Shown: positions 24,882 to 36,861, numbered from the stretch's first letter. The stretch: 64,000 nucleotides of DNA from Corella eumyota (GCA_963082875.1 OY720102.1:3906001-3970000), one strand, 5' to 3'. The notes: generated by a model not told the origin, from the letters alone. Numbers and translations: made by a program.

Positions 24882-25899
24882 ATGTTGACAAGCCGAGCTT
24901 AAAAACGCAAACTATAGATACTGGTACAACTCCAAGCACGAGTATCTGGTTCGAGAAAACTATGTTTTTGTATTGCGAAGTTTGGAGTAATCCGCCTGCT
25001 ACAATTACTCTTCCTTTAAATGGGTCGAAGATTAAACAAACAGCTATAAACGGTAACGGTAAAATAGCACCAAAACATTCACATAGGAATTTATAAAAAA
25101 ACTTATATGTATAAAACATTATAGGAAAGTTTTACATTTCTTGGACACTATTATTTCGGCAAAGCAAAACCTTTTTGGATTTACAAATAGATAAACACTT
25201 TTATTGTTGCTGCATTTGATACAACTACAAATGCTGTGCTAGCACTCAGTTTAAATTTAATAAAAGGGGTGAAAAACCACTTAAAAACCACTCTCTAACG
25301 TTTGTGGATCCAAAATTAGAAAGTTTCTCGAAAGGAACCTTTCACAACTATACCTAGTGTTAAGCAAATATTTAAAACTGGAACAGGTGTAGTACATAAA
25401 AGTTGCAGAACTAAAGGTGTAGCTTACAATGTATGTTTTTATAATAAAACCAGCTTAAACCTTAGACTGTGAATATATTATTGAAATAATTACGATGGTA
25501 TTTTATCCAGGGAAATTGAATTTTGCAGGGCTTAGTTATAGAACGGCATATCCATACAAGGTAAGTGTTTTTCCCTTGTGTAATAACTGCCAAACTATAG
25601 TAGAAAATATTGGGAGGTTTTTATTACGTTTTAAACCTACATATTACGTTTTTTTTTAATTTTTGCAATTGCGTGACATCATTTTTCTAAAAATGTATAT
25701 CGCTTGGTAATTCCTATTAAAAAGGTTAAGTGTGAATCATTTATGATGGCATTAAAAATTTTTTATCGATTTTTATGTTTAATTACGGTAATAACATTTT
25801 TTATTATGTATTTTTGTCTTTTAGCTCTGGTTTGTTAGTACTAAGCCATTGCACCACGTCAAGGTCAACCAGAAAGCAACAGCTTATTTTACCCAATAG
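24882..25899 (+). CDS. Unassigned putative multi-exon gene or gene relic
   Basis: Several open stretches with splice signals lie in order on the plus strand. 24882-25052 is preceded by AG and followed by GT, and encodes a segment with STSIWFEKTMFLYCEVWSN and PATITLPLNGSK. A block from 25125 continues in phase with KFYISWTLLFRQ. 25511-25560 encodes KLNFAGLSYRTAYPYK. 25825-25899 encodes LWFVSTKPLHHVKVNQ, ending ATAYFTQ and a stop. The pattern (Cys and Trp in alternating hydrophobic strands) suggests a beta-sandwich, perhaps Ig-like, but I do not recognise a family. No start exon is evident, and I could not find a donor that takes the second block cleanly into the third. It may be a real small gene, a missed multi-exon gene, or a decayed duplicate. 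Boundaries are tentative. Confidence 0.3.
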
Positions 25900-26034
25900 G
25901 AAGGCAAACGATTGGATTTTAAAGGTACCTTGGAAAGGTAAGACACCTGAAAAATTCCAACCAAAAGCCTTTAATTTAGTAATCAGCCAATTTTTTTCCC
26001 AAACCCCAATTTAAACTAAGTTCGAGGGTGCGCG

Positions 26035-26368
26035 CGACTAATTTCTAATGCTCGGTATAGTGGAAAACTATCTTTCTCTTACGGTTCTAAACCGTATATT
26101 TAAATCTGACTGGTTTTCAGCTAAAATATAAAGAGTCCAAGAAAATCGTTAAAACAAGTTAAGAGCCTGTAAAAAATGGTTGGGTGTTAGTTTATAGCCT
26201 AAAAAATATAAATTAGAACCTGTAAAAAACAAAAATGGTTAGAGAAAAATTGTAAGAGAGATGGCAACGAACCATATTTGTGGATTATGCTTACTATGTA
26301 TATGATTCCAGATCTTCTTTCACCAGAACGAAAGATCGAAACTATACCGAGCAAACTGACAACTAATT
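26035..26368. mobile_element. MITE-like element with imperfect terminal inverted repeats
   Basis: The left end contains GCTCGGTATAGT (about 26051-26062) and the right end its exact inverse complement ACTATACCGAGC (about 26333-26344). The similarity extends imperfectly outward (ACTAATT against AATTAGT) and inward (ATCTTTC). The interior is AT-rich and non-coding. Size and structure fit a short non-autonomous DNA transposon, but I cannot fix the outer ends or find a clear target duplication. Confidence 0.45.
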
Positions 26369-27628
26369 ATCCTTTCTACTTTTTTAACTCCAGACAATGT
26401 TAATAACTTTGTGGTTTACCTAACTCCAACAAAGTTAAAACATTTTTTTAAATTAACTTAAATTTTAAAATCGCGATTTTAATTTTTGTTTAGGCCTAAT
26501 ACAAATACAATAAAGAATTGGGAGAAGAGAAAAATATTTTGGTTTTAGGTTCTAACTTTTAAACAAGTTATATTAACCCTAAATTATTACAAATTAACCA
26601 AAAACTTAATACCTACTCCAAATTACCAGAGTTCAAATTACATAAAATTTCTATTTTTTAGGTCCCGAGTTGTTGTTGTTAACAAAATATTTAAGAGATG
26701 ACACTTAATAAATAATTACGAAATGACATTACACCAATAATAATCATGACAGAAAATGGGACAGAATTTTGTTCAAGTTTTAGGATTTATATATTTTTAC
26801 TCAACTCTTAATTATGTTCCATCCACGTCCAAGCTCCTCCTACCCTGCGATGTTAATGTTCCATTTTCACAAGCTAATAACTTACAATTCTGCAGACTAA
26901 GCATGGCGCTATATACTACCCACGAGTAAAACGCACCATGCTCACTAAGGAAGAAAATAATTGATAGAAAGTAGAAAACCGGGGTTTATAGATGCCGGTA
27001 TTTAGTTAGCGCGAAACTTCAAATATAATTTACTCTGCTGCACCCCCAAGCGTGTTGCTTCTTTAGTTAAAGTTTAGTCCCTGGCTATTGAGGATAAGCC
27101 TCCACATTATTTAATTGTTCGAAGCATTTTTACCCTATCAGATGAGCTTTGCGTTGTTTACGTTGAAAAAGTAATTATGATATGCCACGAAATACAACAG
27201 TAATAAAAAAAAATAAATGTGAAAAAAATATACAACATGGGACAACCCGGACGACCATTTGGCAATACGTGGTTCTGCTGACCATAAGGGCCAAAACACA
27301 GACTAATACTGGCACATGGGACACTAAGGGGACCTAACAGTAATGGTAATGTGACAATGGGCGCCGGGAACGCATCAGCTCATTGACTGTTTGATCCCAA
27401 ACTTCGACCGACCCACGAAGCGAAATGAGTAAATCTAGGTTTGGGACAGTCCGCAAAATAAAAATACACTGGGAAAAGAGAAAGATATTGCATACAATTC
27501 TGTCTAATTCTGATACTTTAAAACCTTAAAATTAGTGATTAAATTCAAAAAATCTAAATCTAATCTCAATGTCCATTCTTTTTCAGATCATTTATCAATG
27601 ACCTTTTCTATGTCACATTGACCATACG
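26369..27628. other. Intergenic with a GC-richer unassigned block
   Basis: Mostly AT-rich spacer. 27240-27445 is noticeably richer in G and C than its surroundings and has no open frame of note, no tRNA fold and no inverted ends that I can see. It may be the remnant of a repeat that is not otherwise represented in this window. Confidence 0.35.
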
Positions 27629-30309
27629 TGACGTCACGATTGTTGAATCCAAAAATCAACGATCGTCATAGTGGTTGAATCCAAAATCATCAATTTTGAA
27701 CAATAGATAATCGCATATAGGAACATCAGAAACCAAGGTTAAAAGAAGCCACATCACTTTTCGGATATCTAAACGTAAAAAATGTATTAAAAATGTGCTG
27801 AAGTATTTATGCATTAGGTAAAAAGTTACATAAAGCTATACAGATAAAAAACATACTTTAAGCCAGTTGGGTTACGTCATATAAAAAAATAACTTGTCAT
27901 TTACAAGAGCTTTTGACAATTTTACAATTAGTTAAAATATCGAATTTTCATTTAAAATATTTTAAATAATTTACCTTCAACATAGGGAGAAAGAATATTT
28001 TCAGTTCCTATTCCGGCTCTAATCTTATCAGTTGTGACGTACTTAGCGATGACGTCACTCGCAGGTGATAAGATGAACATAAAAGTGATGTTGACTTAAC
28101 ACTGTAACAAAAAAATTAATTAATTAGTTAAAGAATAATGAAAAGACAATATTATATATATATTTGAAGTATATACTTCTAATTAGTAAAGTGAAAAATA
28201 TTTAAAAGGCACTAAAAAAACAATACAACTATTTTTAAACCATAAATTTAAATTACAAATGGTTAATATAAACGCAATTACCTTTTATGAATTAGGAACT
28301 GGCGGTATGAGTGACGTCATTTGTAGGCTATAATGACGTCACTTAAGCACGATAAGTTAATAAGATCGTTTTGGGTGGAAAAATTTGATCTAATAAATAA
28401 TTCAAAAAATTGAATATTTTATTTATATCTTTATAATTATACCCATGGCTATACAAAATAAAAAAAATATATCCCTAATTAATTAGGCTTTTAAAAAAAT
28501 TTAATCACTTACAAAACATATTAGAAATAAATTTTAAATAAATACCTTTTAACTTATTTAAGTGCTGCTTTTCATTTGCAAAAAATTATCAGTATTTGCA
28601 AAACAATAGCGTAAAATTTATCCATATGGGGTAAATCCTCCTCGGGTTTCTAATAAAAAAAACATAATATTAATAAAAATTTTCAATTAAAACAGTTACA
28701 TATCAGATTTAAGTTTAAGGCTGTGACGCATATTACTATATTTGACATTCCTGTATACATATTACGTACAATTACGTCATATATGTATGCTTATACGTCA
28801 CAAACAAAATCAAATTACGTCGTAACTTGATAACAAACACAATAACCATATTTTTATTTAAATAAAGTTTAGTAATTTACCTTCGGCATAAAGCGGACGG
28901 GCGTTCCAGTTCCTATTCCGGCTCTAATCTCATCAGTTGTGACGTCGATGATGTCACTTGCTGGTGATAAGATGAACATAAAAATGACGTTGACTTATCA
29001 CTGCAACAAAAAATTAAATTTAGTAAAAATAATCAACAGACATTATATATACATTTACAAAACAAATTAAAAACAAGAACTAAAATATTATTTAATTATT
29101 TTAAAATGCATAACTTTGTATTTACCTTTTATTAATCAGGAACTGGTGTTATAAGTGACGTCATTTGGGCTGTAATGACGCCACTAATGCACGATAAGTG
29201 TTAAAGACCATTGGGCTACAAAGTCGATCTAAAAAAATAAAATAAAGTCCTTAAAATACATTTAAACAAGAGTAGAGTTGTATTTTAGTATAATAAAAAA
29301 TGTATCTAGTTAAGATACTGTAAAAAAATCATTTTAATCAAATACCTTTAAACTTATTTTGGTGCTTTTTCACATTTCCTCGACAACAAGGCGTTCACGC
29401 TGTCGAATTGATAACGTCATAAACTTGTGATTGTTTGGTTGATGACGTTGCATAATAACTGGTGACGTCACATGACGTAGGGTCTTGAGAATGCTTAAAC
29501 TCCAGCAACAAAGAAGGGAAAAAATCGGAGACTCGTTAAATAGAAAGCGACGGATTTGTCGTCAATCAATCTATTTGCTTTCAACCTAATTTTGTTTTAC
29601 AAATAAACTAATATATTAAAAAATCGAAATAACTTGGCTTTTAAATATAAAAAAGTTTGTCAAAATGAACCGAAAAAACATATATAAATAAAATTCACTC
29701 AAAAAAAAAACAAAACATGCAACATGCAGCATAGATGCAAAAAAATAAAATATAAATTGCAGCAAACATGCAAAAAAAATAAAATATAAATTCTCAGTTC
29801 ATTTTGGCAAATTTTTTTACATTAAAAAACCAACCTATAACGTTTTTTAATATACCAGCTTACCGATAAAACTAAATTTATGTCTACACACAAATATTTA
29901 ACCAACTTGAAATCACCATGACGTCATGGTATACGTTACAATCCACATCACAAATAATCAACCATCCCCTACTCCGCCAACTCTCGTCGAAACATTGTCT
30001 ACAAAAAAAATATATTTTAAAAACATGTTCAAAAATGTTTTAAATTATTTTTATATATTTTTGAGGTGATTAACAGCTATATGTTACAAAATATAGAAAA
30101 GATAAGCTTTTAAACTAACCCAAGGTTCAAACATTTAATATCGAATCGAAAATATTAAAAATTCCAAACAAAACATAAATTTATCAAACATTTTTAAAAT
30201 TAATTTTACCTTATTTGGCGTAAGATCGACCTTCAAGACCTTTGATGTTAAAATTGATTTTGATTTCCTCTAAATGTAGTTGTGCTTTCTTGTTTGTTGT
30301 ATGACGTCA
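27629..30309. promoter_or_regulatory. Cluster of eight perfect TGACGTCA palindromes
   Basis: Exact TGACGTCA at 27629, 28050, 28312, 28334, 29156, 29463, 29919 and 30302 (start positions), plus many near matches such as TGACGTCG at about 28940. An 8-mer with this GC content should be rare in AT-rich DNA. Several sites lie within the duplicated non-coding exon cassette, so the duplication explains part of the number. The motif is the CREB/ATF consensus; any regulatory role is inference. Confidence 0.5.
27975..29530 (-). ncRNA. Candidate spliced non-coding transcript with a duplicated three-exon cassette
   Basis: On the minus strand three segments are each bounded by a polypyrimidine-AG and a GT donor: 28649-28546, 28388-28282 and 28101-27975. 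The same series appears again upstream: ~29520-29346 (5' end unclear), 29228-29126 and 29000-28881. Corresponding members align clearly. The 27975 and 28881 copies share GCCGGAATAGGAACTG, and the 28282 and 29126 copies share AAATGACGTCACT-like cores and the acceptor-side GAT. All three frames of the repeated exons contain stops, so I read this as an lncRNA-like transcript, or a relic, and not a protein gene. A possible promoter with a TTGATTGACG string lies near 29550-29580. Confidence 0.4.
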
Positions 30310-30502
30310 TAAAATTTAAATTGTCCATAAATTCTTGAACTTTTTTTCTCCTATATGGTTTGTACTTCAGTATGACGTAATAATAACTATACTCTTCTGA
30401 TTGTGTTGTAAAATTGTTGCAAAAATACTTGATAACTGACGATGAAACTTGATCTAAACTGAGCATAGATTTTAACAACCTTCTACCACGTGGTCGAGAC
30501 AA
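30248..30502 (-). CDS. Uncertain 84-aa open frame in a possible first exon
   Basis: An ATG-initiated frame starts MSRPRGRRLLKSMLSLDQV and ends in a stop 37 bases before a GT donor at about 30210 (AAATAAG|GTAAAA). Just upstream (30530-30620) is a GC-rich, CpG-containing stretch that looks like a promoter. The product is basic with a Tyr-rich middle and has no domain I recognise. A stop codon before the donor would be unusual for a coding first exon, so this may instead be the 5' exon of a non-coding transcript leading into the duplicated cassette. Confidence 0.25.
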   Translation of the reverse strand: MSRPRGRRLLKSMLSLDQVSSSVIKYFCNNFTTQSEEYSYYYVILKYKPYRRKKVQEFMDNLNFMTSYNKQESTTTFRGNQNQF

Positions 30503-30865
30503 GAAAGAACTACGTGTCTCAGTTTTCTAGAATTTGCGCTTCTTGAAAACCCGGGGCCGAAAATTGCAAAATCCGGCGTAAATTTAATCAGCGCGCGCGC
30601 CTCTCTCGTTTAGGTTGGATTAATAGTGTGTTTTTCTAGAAGAAAATTTACAAATTGGTTCGTAGGCATTTACGCTCTAATTAAAATATTTTTTACTTTA
30701 TATAAAACCTGATGTTTTTACAATAAATATATATGTAAATTTTTAGAATATTTATTTTGTTTGATAATTTTTTTTTTGTTAATATAATCATAAGGTGTTA
30801 TATAAAGTAAAAACGATTTTGTGTTAACATACTTGCCTCCTTATTTTAATAAATAGGTCGGTTGC

Positions 30866-33190
30866 AAAATAAATTTGTTAGATTGGAATTTTAAACATTA
30901 TTTGAATGTTGTTAGGCAAAAAACTAAGATATGTCAAAAAGTTAATTTTTCAAACAGTTTAAGATGTTGGGCAAAAAATATAATTGTCATTAGTTTAATT
31001 AAAATACAGTTTATCATTAAATTTTTATTAGACATTGTCTCTTTTCATTCTCACCACAATGTTAGTGGGTTCCATCTTTGTCTCTCTTGCAACATCCTCC
31101 AATGATTCTTTCTTTCTGCCTATGTTTCCCATTTACTTCTTCCATCTTCTGTAAGACTTAAAAAACTTTTAAACTTGATCTATTTTTAAAAACATTTTTT
31201 TATTAATCCTTAAATTAACAATATTTCAAATCTGGGTCACAGAATTATGATATGACAAAATAAGTTTTAAGGTATAAAAGTTTAATTATGATGGACAAAT
31301 ATTTATGACATTGTTGTAAAACTTTTTTGGGACATAGTTAGTTTAATTATAACTCAATAGTTTATAAATATGACCAATTTTGTTTCTAAAAATGTTAGGT
31401 AATAAGAAAAAAACTTTATTGTAGGTTAATGACAAAATAATATGTTGTTGGACCAGTTGATTTTGTACCTAAATAAAAAATAAATTTGTTAGATTGAAAT
31501 TTTAAACATTATTTTAAATATTGTTAAGCAACAAACTATAATATGTCAAAATTTTAAATTTTTAGACAGTTTAAGATGTTGGGCAAAAAATTGTAATACT
31601 CCTTCGTTTATTTAAATTACAGTTTATCATTTAATTTTTATTAACCATTGCCACTTTATATTGTTACCACAATGTCAGTGTATTCCATCTTCTTGTCTCT
31701 TGCACCATCCCTCATGAACAACCTTCGTCCCGCAGAAATCCTCCTTATGTCTTTCCATCCTCTGTAAGATTCATAAATCTTTTAAACTAGATCTAATTAA
31801 AAAAAAAACAATTTTTCATTAATATTAGATTTTACAAAGTTTTAAAATAGGGTCAGAGAATTAAGATATGACAAAATAAGTTTTAAGGTATAAATGTTTA
31901 TTTATGTAGGGACAAATAATTATGGCTTTATTGCAAGACTTATCTTGGGCATAGTTAGTTAAATTATAACTCAATAGTTTATGAATATGACCAATTTTGA
32001 TTCTAAAAATGTTACAAAATGAGGAAAAAAACTTTGCATTAGTTTAATGACAGAATAATATGTTGTTGGACCAGTTGATTTCGTACCTAAATAAAAAATA
32101 AATTTGTTTTTTTGCAATTTTAAACATTATTTTAAATATTGCTAAGCAACAAACTACGATATGTCAAAATTTTAAATTTTTAGACAGTTTAAGATGTTGG
32201 GAAAAAAATTATAATAGTCCTTCGTTTATTTGAATTACATTTTAACATTTAATTTTTTTTTAAACATTGTCTCTTTATGTTCTTACCACAATGCAGTGTC
32301 TTCCATCTTTGTCTTTCTTGCATCATCCTTCATAAACAACTATTGTCCTGCTGATTTCTCCTTATGTCTTTCCATACTTTGTACGATTTAGAAATCTTTT
32401 AAACTAGATCTATTTTAAAAAAAAAACAATTTTTTATTAATCTTTATAACTTCAAATTAACAATATTTTAAAACTGGGTCACAGAATTATGATATGACAA
32501 AATAAGTTTTAATGTATAAAAGTTTATTTATGTAGGGACAAATAATTATGACAATATTATGAAACTTATCTTGGACATAGTTAGTTTAATTATAACTCAA
32601 TAGTTTATGAATAAGACCAATTTTGATTCTAAAAATGATTCGATATGAGAAAAAAAACTTTGTATTAGTTTAATGACAAAATAATATGTTGTTGGACCAG
32701 TTGATTTTGTACCTAAATAAAAATAAATTTGTTAGATTGGAATTTTAAACATTATTTTAAATATTGCTAGGCAAAAAACTATGATATGTCAAAAATTTTA
32801 AATTTTTAAACAGTTTAAGATGTTGGGCAAAAAAATTTAAAAATCATTAGTTTAATTAAAATACAGTTAATTTTTTTCAATTCTTATTAAACATTGTCAC
32901 TTTACATTCTTTCCACAATGTCAGTGTCTTCCATCTTTTTCTTTCTTGCAACATCCTCCATGAACTTTTTGTTGTGCCGTTGATTTTCCCTTTATTTCTC
33001 CCATCTTCTGTAAGATTCAGAAAGCTTTTAAACTTTGTTTATTTTTGAAAACAGTTTTTTAATAACCTTTAAATTTACAATATATTAAAACTGGGACACA
33101 GTATTATGATATGACAAAATAAGTTTTAAGGCATACAAGTTTGATTATGTTGGGCCAAATAATTATAACATTGTTGTTAGACTTAGATGG
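30866..33190. repeat. Tandem repeat, four copies of a ~612-626 bp unit
   Basis: The landmark AAGATGTTGGG recurs at 30961, 31573, 32191 and 32817, giving periods of 612, 618 and 626. Each unit contains in order: AATTTGTTAGATTG (or a near match), the landmark, a CACAATG...CAGTG...TTCCATCTT segment, a CTTGCA.CATCC segment, TATGACAAAATAAGTTTTAA and CTCAATAGTTTAT. Copies differ by substitutions and small indels. No open frame persists between copies, so this is a non-coding satellite-like array. Confidence 0.9.
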
Positions 33191-33294
33191 TTAAAGAATT
33201 CTGGTTTAATAAGTTTAATATTTGGCAGCTAAAAGCCAAAAAGGGATTTATAATTTTTATTCAATTTTTTAAATATTGAAATTGATGCTCATTT

Positions 33295-33690
33295 TATCAG
33301 TTGATTTTCTAAATAAAAAAATATATTGTCAGATTTGTATAAATTACCTTTCTAAATAATATTTTCTTTAAAGAACATAATATGATAGACTAGAAGGTAT
33401 AAAATCCTTAAAATATTGGACAAAAAATTGTGCAAAATGCAAAATAATTTTTAATTTTTACAAATACATTTAGCAAAAGTGTTATGAATGACAATATCAT
33501 TGTAAAATTAAAAATCATTTAAACTGCTAGTTATGCTTTGTTTAAAACCAATTTTTCTTCAATTGTTCTTGTTTGTCATTAACATTGTTCCAGAATCCTT
33601 ATTGTGCTTCCATTGTTTCTCCCCATTTTTATTCCATCAGGGTAAATGCCACAAAAAATTTTTAAAAAAGTTAGAGATATTTTGTTTATG
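33295..33690. repeat. Diverged fifth copy of the ~0.6-kb tandem repeat
   Basis: The order of landmarks (AGTTGATTTTCTAAATAAA, ATTGGACAAAAAATTG, CATTAACATTGTTCC, ATCCTTATTGTGCTTCC, TCTCCCC, ATTCCATC) matches the tandem unit to the left but with much lower similarity. It looks like an older edge copy of the array. Confidence 0.55.
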
Positions 33691-33794
33691 ACATTAAGTT
33701 GATAAATCTATTCCGCTGTTTTTTTGCTTGGATTTTTATATATTGCAAAAATAATATATAATAAATTAAAAATGTTTTTTATTTAAAATTTTTA

Positions 33795-34512
33795 ACAAAA
33801 AATCACCAATAACTACAACAATCAACAAAAAGACACCAGCAAAAACAACCATCAAAAAAATTCATCACAAAAAACATCCAACAAAAAACCACCAGCAAAA
33901 ACACCAACGATAAAACCACCAGCAAGAACAACAAACAATAAAAGTCAACGCCACAAACAAACAAAAAAATAACCAACAATTGAAGCCTCCAGCAAAACAA
34001 CAAACAATAAAATCCAACAGCAAAAACAACCAACAATAAAGCCAACAGCAAAACAACCAACAGTAAAAACAACCAACAAAACAGACACCAGCAAAAACAA
34101 CCAACAATGAAAACCTACTAAAACAACCAACAAAACAGACACCAACAAAAACAACCAAAAAAACGCCAGCATAAACAACCAACAAAAAGACCAACAATAG
34201 AAAACCACCAGTAAAAACAACCAACAAAAAGGTCACCAGCAAAAACAACCAACACTAAAAACCAACCATCAAAAAAGACACCAACCTAAACAACCAACAA
34301 CACAAGCAACCAGCAAAAGAAACAACAACAAAAAGACCAACAGGAAAAACAAACCAACAATAAAAACCACCAGCAAAAACAACCATCAATAAAAGCCAAC
34401 AGCAAAAAAAACAACAAAAAAACACCAGCAAAAACAACCAACAATAAAAGCCTGCAGTAGAAACAACCAACAATAAATGCAACCAGCAAAAACAAGAAGC
34501 AACAACAAAAAA
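33795..34512. repeat. A/C-only minisatellite block
   Basis: About 0.7 kb in which the plus strand is built almost wholly of A and C, with degenerate iterations of ACCAACAAAAA, CACCAGCAAAAAC and CAACCAACAATAAA in irregular order with a 12-27 bp pseudo-period. The long hydrophobic frames on the minus strand arise only because that strand has almost no A to make stops. No gene is supported here. Confidence 0.9.
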
Positions 34513-34662
34513 ACTAGAACGGCGAAGCCGGAACATACTTTAAACTTACAATATATTAAAAATTGCAATATGTCCAGAACTAATGGAATAAAAATGTAAC
34601 TGAATCATTGTTTTAAGTAATAAATTAAACGTGAGGCCTATGAGTATATTAACAAAACTTAC

Positions 34663-35710
34663 GTTATGACGTTTATAAAAAGGAACTAGATAAGAGACGT
34701 TGTCATTCCTTGCAATGCTTTCCACTTTTGACGTCATCAATCGTTGCAAGGCTTTCCCGCCTTTTCCCTTTTTTGGTGCAAGTGCAAATCGTGTCAGATT
34801 TCTATTATTCAAACTTATCAGATTCTGTAGAAAAATTTTAATTTTAATGCTTTTTTATACTTTAAAATTATAAAAACAACTCCTGTATTTACTTAACTTA
34901 CTTACAAACAGATTAAACAATTAACAATCCAAAATCATTATTTTTTTATAAATTTAATACTTTTTTATCATCATTATCAGTAACTTACCTTTTCTAGACT
35001 TGTCTGTGGCAATGGCTGAACAAAATCTAAAAAAGAAACTGTAACATTTTAATCTTATTATAATTACTTTTATGTTCAATAAAGTCTTTAGTAGAAATTT
35101 TATACTATTACATAGCATTATAAGCAACTGTTTGTGACGTTATTACAAGTTATAATGCCTGAACTTTAAATTACCTTTCTAGTGCGGGATGAACTTTTGA
35201 CATCAAGATAATTTTATTTTAAACAAAAAACAAGTTAATTTATAATTTTTAATGGCATGTATATTTATTAGGACTCGTTTGCTACCTAATCTTAAAAATA
35301 AAATAAGATCGTGGCTCTAACTACAAATTAATCAGTTGAAAAAAAAATTGCCAAAAACGATTGTCTTTAGCCTAATACTAAATAAAAACAGTACACTACC
35401 CAGCCTTAATAATGTTAATTTTCTCAAAATTAGTTGAATTTAGCCTAAAGTTAAATTAATAATTGCATTTTAACGATGAATTCGCCATTTGGAAAATGCC
35501 GAAATTTAGCCTAACAAAAATAGTATTTTAATGCAACCTACAGCCTAAGAAACTAATTACTTTTTAGGAGCTTTGTTACATTTTACCTAATTATAAATTA
35601 TATAACATATTTCTAGCCTAAAACTAACCTTTTCGTCTTTTGAAACAAATTCCAAACTTGTAAAAATCTTCGCAGCAAATTTCCGACCGGTTCTCGACGA
35701 AAGTTTTAGT
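34663..35710 (-). ncRNA. Uncertain spliced minus-strand transcript
   Basis: Candidate exons with good splice signals: a 5' segment ending at the donor near 35636, ~35219-35175 (donor GTAATT), 35026-34989 (AG and GTAAGT), and 34824-34663 (CAG and GTAAGT). The last is open for 54 codons (RNLTRFALAPKKGKGGKALQ), basic and Lys-rich. However, frames do not connect from an ATG: the ATG at about 35203 leads through a short frame that stops in the last exon. A GC-rich promoter-like region with an inverted CCAAT box and a TGACGTCA site lies at 35690-35800. I can support transcription-like structure but not a protein. Confidence 0.3.
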
Positions 35711-36159
35711 GAAAGACAGAAATTTGGTCTCAAGCGCAGCCTGATGATTTGACGTCAATCAATCCTATTGGTCGAGAAAGTGTCGTCTGATTTTCGCGGC
35801 GGGAATTTCCATAGAAATTTTATTTTAATTCATTTTTTATTCAATTTTTATTCTGATATCTTTTTTTCATCTCATTTTAAGTCTAAAATCTTAGATTATT
35901 GGAAAGTTATGCTAGGTTTTTAAAATTGTTTCTAATTCAATGAAATTTCTTGCGACGAATTTTAATCCTTCATCGGCAAAAACAACAGGCATTAAAAATG
36001 TAGTAGGTCTAAAATTAAACAATATACTTTACATATTACACGTTTTTATAGGTAAATCTATATATTAAACGTAGATAAACAAAGTTGTCCACTTACCACT
36101 TGCCACAACGACATTTTAAATGTTTATTAATGCATCATTTGTTTTTTACAAATCGAAAA

Positions 36160-36352
36160 TATATACCTGAACTACATTATGATGAACCACTAAGATTTAT
36201 CCTTATTTTGACATTTGTTTTTAACATCAGTAATTTTTTTATGAATACCACCCCAAAACAAAAAATTTGTGGTGTGAAAAAATCATTTTTGTAGTATTGT
36301 TACAAACTTATCCTAAGTTTATTATATTTTAAAACCGGGTAATTATTTTGGT
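36160..36352 (+). repeat. Dispersed repeat, copy 2
   Basis: Same-strand match to 22665-22862 (landmarks listed there). A short open frame covering it (36085-36294) is not shared by the other copy and is not considered coding. Confidence 0.6.
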
Positions 36353-36861
36353 TACTCTAGTATAAAAATTACATTCAAAGGCCGGTGTAATAATGTTCGA
36401 AAGATATCTGTATATTTTTATGATATTTTAAAAATGCTATGAAATTTAAGTAAACGTCCAACAAAAAGGTACTACTTAGTTTAAAAACAAAATCATGACC
36501 ATTCAATTTACCTAGTATACTTTGACAAATGCTTCGCTTCAATTGGCTTTAACAAAACCCATGATATACAGAAGAGTGAAATCAAAGAATTAACACACAA
36601 TAGGGCAAGTGAGAAATATGTTTCAACAATAACGGAACTTTGTGTTCGTCAGGTTTATAGCAATATGATATTTCTTCAGTATTTGGTTCCTGTTTTAAAA
36701 TGCAACGCCCATATATTTAACAAAAGAAAACTAGCTAAAGTTAGAATCATACCTATTTAAAGAAGCATTAACTTTAAATTCTACTCTATAGCCAATCCTG
36801 AAAAGTTGTTTTAACTAAGTTTATTTAAAAGCAAACGATTTGTTTGTATTTCCAAAAAGTC

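Noticed and set aside
26518-27475. Possible direct repeat (GGGAGAAGAGAAAAATATT against GGGAAAAGAGAAAGATATT)
   Set aside because: Similarity is short and A-rich and does not extend; not enough to call a repeat pair or LTRs.
33803-34568. Several overlapping hydrophobic frames on the minus strand that resemble multi-pass membrane proteins
   Set aside because: They exist in more than one frame at once and come from the A/C-only minisatellite, whose complement has almost no A and so almost no stop codons.
36844-36861. A six-residue N-terminal extension of the nucleotidyltransferase-TPR protein
   Set aside because: It would start at TTG. The ATG at 36862 is the natural start.
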